Made by a program: the position numbers and the translations under genes | Assembly: GCA_017307275.1 (NCBI GenBank) | Contig: JAFKFK010000043.1 | Span: forward strand, 1-41,813 | Reading direction: 5' to 3' | Length of the DNA stretch: 41,813 nt | DNA from: Alphaproteobacteria bacterium | GTDB lineage: Bacteria; Pseudomonadota; Alphaproteobacteria; Reyranellales; Reyranellaceae | Notes under the pieces: generated by a model | Told to the model about the DNA's origin: nothing | Database searches by the model: none | What the model saw: the letters and a program-made list of their open reading frames with translations, nothing else | Shown here: positions 40,904 to 41,813 of the stretch, piece by piece | Layout: the number at the start of each line of letters is the position of its first letter | Position numbering within the stretch: position 1 is the first letter of the stretch

Positions 40904-41658
40904 CCCAGCCGGCGCTGGTCCTCGCCGATCTCCGAAAGGATTTCGGCAAGGCATCGATCATCCGCGGTGTCTCCCTCTCCGTCACCGCAGGCGAACGTCA
41001 TGCCATCATCGGTCCCAACGGCGCGGGCAAGTCCACGCTCTTCCACCTGATCAGCGGCCGCTTCCCGCCCAGCGGTGGCACCGTGTCACTGCACGGCCGC
41101 GACATCACCCGCCGCTCGCCGTTTGCGATCAACCGCCAAGGCTTGGCCCGCAGTTTTCAGGTGTCGAACCTGTTTCCGCGTCTTTCGGTGGCCGAGAACA
41201 TCCGCTGCGCCGTGCTTTGGTCGAGCGGCCATCGCTACTGCTTCTGGCGCTGGGCAGACAACCTGGCCGACGTGTCGGCAAGAGTCGAAGACGTGCTGGC
41301 GCAGATCGGGTTGAAGCAACGGCGGGACGTGCTGGCCGGTGTCCTGACCTACGCCGAACAACGGGCCCTGGAGATCGGCATTGCCATCGCGGGTGGCGCC
41401 GATGTCGTCCTGCTCGACGAACCCACGGCGGGCATGAGCCGGAGCGAGACCAGCCGGGCGATCGAGCTGATCCGCGAAGTTACCGTCGGGAAGACCCTGG
41501 TCATGGTCGAGCACGACATGAGTGTCGTCTTCGATCTCGCGGATCGGATCTCGGTCCTCGTCTACGGCGAGATCATCGCCACCGGCACTGCTGCCGAAAT
41601 CAAGGCCAGCAAGGCCGTCCAGGAGGCCTATCTCGGGACGGTGGAGACCGACGACTGA
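40900..41658 (+). CDS. livG: ABC transporter ATPase LivG (operon 2)
   Basis: The 252-residue ATPase starts at ATG 40900, overlapping livM by four bases. Walker A is GPNGAGKS (38-45), Walker B VVLLDEP (169-175), switch His205 (EHDMS). The signature position reads LTYAEQ (149-154), where most LivG proteins have an LSYGQQ-type motif. The Gly normally in third or fourth place is replaced by Ala. Otherwise it is intact. It overlaps livF by one base (TGATG). Confidence 0.92.
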   Translation: MTQPALVLADLRKDFGKASIIRGVSLSVTAGERHAIIGPNGAGKSTLFHLISGRFPPSGGTVSLHGRDITRRSPFAINRQGLARSFQVSNLFPRLSVAENIRCAVLWSSGHRYCFWRWADNLADVSARVEDVLAQIGLKQRRDVLAGVLTYAEQRALEIGIAIAGGADVVLLDEPTAGMSRSETSRAIELIREVTVGKTLVMVEHDMSVVFDLADRISVLVYGEIIATGTAAEIKASKAVQEAYLGTVETDD

Positions 41659-41813
41659 TGCTCGAGCTTCGGGACGTTCACGCCTACTACGGAAAGAGCC
41701 ATGTCCTGCAGGGCGTCGACCTTCGGCTGGCCGAAGGCGAGATCGTAGCCCTGCTGGGACGCAACGGCGCCGGGCGCTCCACCATGATCAAGGCGATCAT
41801 GGGCGACGTGACC
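41658..41813 (+). CDS. livF: ABC transporter ATPase LivF (operon 2), N-terminal part
   Basis: The first 52 residues before the window ends (MLELRDVHAYYGKSHVLQG, then LLGRNGAGRSTMIKAIMGD). The Walker A motif is GRNGAGRST at 34-42, with Arg40 in place of the invariant Lys, read directly as CGC. The operon 1 LivF in this window has Lys at the matching position. The rest of the protein is not visible. Confidence 0.85.
   Translation, partial: MLELRDVHAYYGKSHVLQGVDLRLAEGEIVALLGRNGAGRSTMIKAIMGDVT

Overview
The window looks like chromosome of a GC-rich alphaproteobacterium, most likely in the Rhodospirillales/Hyphomicrobiales range. The evidence is the gene order alaC-like, hom, glpX, recJ; a PaaI-type thioesterase and crotonase next to rplM-rpsI; a class I PHA synthase; and two complete or near-complete branched-chain amino acid (Liv-type) ABC operons plus a tripartite tricarboxylate transporter. 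The genus cannot be settled from these data. Almost every gene is intact.

Layout. (1) Positions 1-4730 are an accessory, phage-derived segment. It has a consecutive pair resembling T7-type internal virion proteins A and B (gp13 and gp14), small phage-type genes with two strong intrinsic terminators, and then three unrelated accessory genes. These are a Cas2/VapD-fold-like small protein, an unknown protein with a hydrophobic C-terminus, and an unknown protein ending in DDDIPF, the same tip as bacterial SSB. The segment stops at the 3' end of tRNA-Glu(UUC) at 4895-4970, a classic integration site. (2) 5026-12773 is a core block on the minus strand: lipoprotein, aminotransferase, homoserine dehydrogenase, GlpX, RecJ, with a secreted PuuE-like deacetylase and an unknown exported protein placed between glpX and recJ. 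(3) 12984-18831 holds phaC, a YbaK-type deacylase, a gamma-carbonic anhydrase, rplM-rpsI, a thioesterase and a crotonase homologue. (4) 18871-23321 is a redox and catabolic group: class II aldolase, old-yellow-enzyme homologue, CoA-binding protein, pirin, rubredoxin, LLM flavin oxidoreductase. (5) 23322-27298 holds a candidate structured RNA with a perfect intrinsic terminator, the HtrA/DegP protease and a divergent two-component system, an envelope-stress style arrangement.

(6) 27283-32048 is liv operon 1, transcribed leftward (substrate-binding protein, LivH, LivM, LivG, LivF), with a 14-bp perfect palindrome set in its likely promoter. A DMT exporter and a lactonase follow on the plus strand. 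(7) 34211-41813 is a transport island. tctBA lies on the minus strand without a tctC, a GntR/FCD regulator is divergent from it, and liv operon 2 follows on the plus strand, cut by the window end inside livF. The 10-mer CTTGTGATCA occurs both in the tctB-gntR intergenic region and, inverted, inside a perfect 10-bp-arm inverted repeat in front of liv operon 2. This suggests that the GntR protein controls both sets.

The most promising places for new biology are the phage-edge cassette with the SSB-tail protein (2741-4729), the structured RNA downstream of htrA (about 23410-23600), and the GntR-linked transport island.
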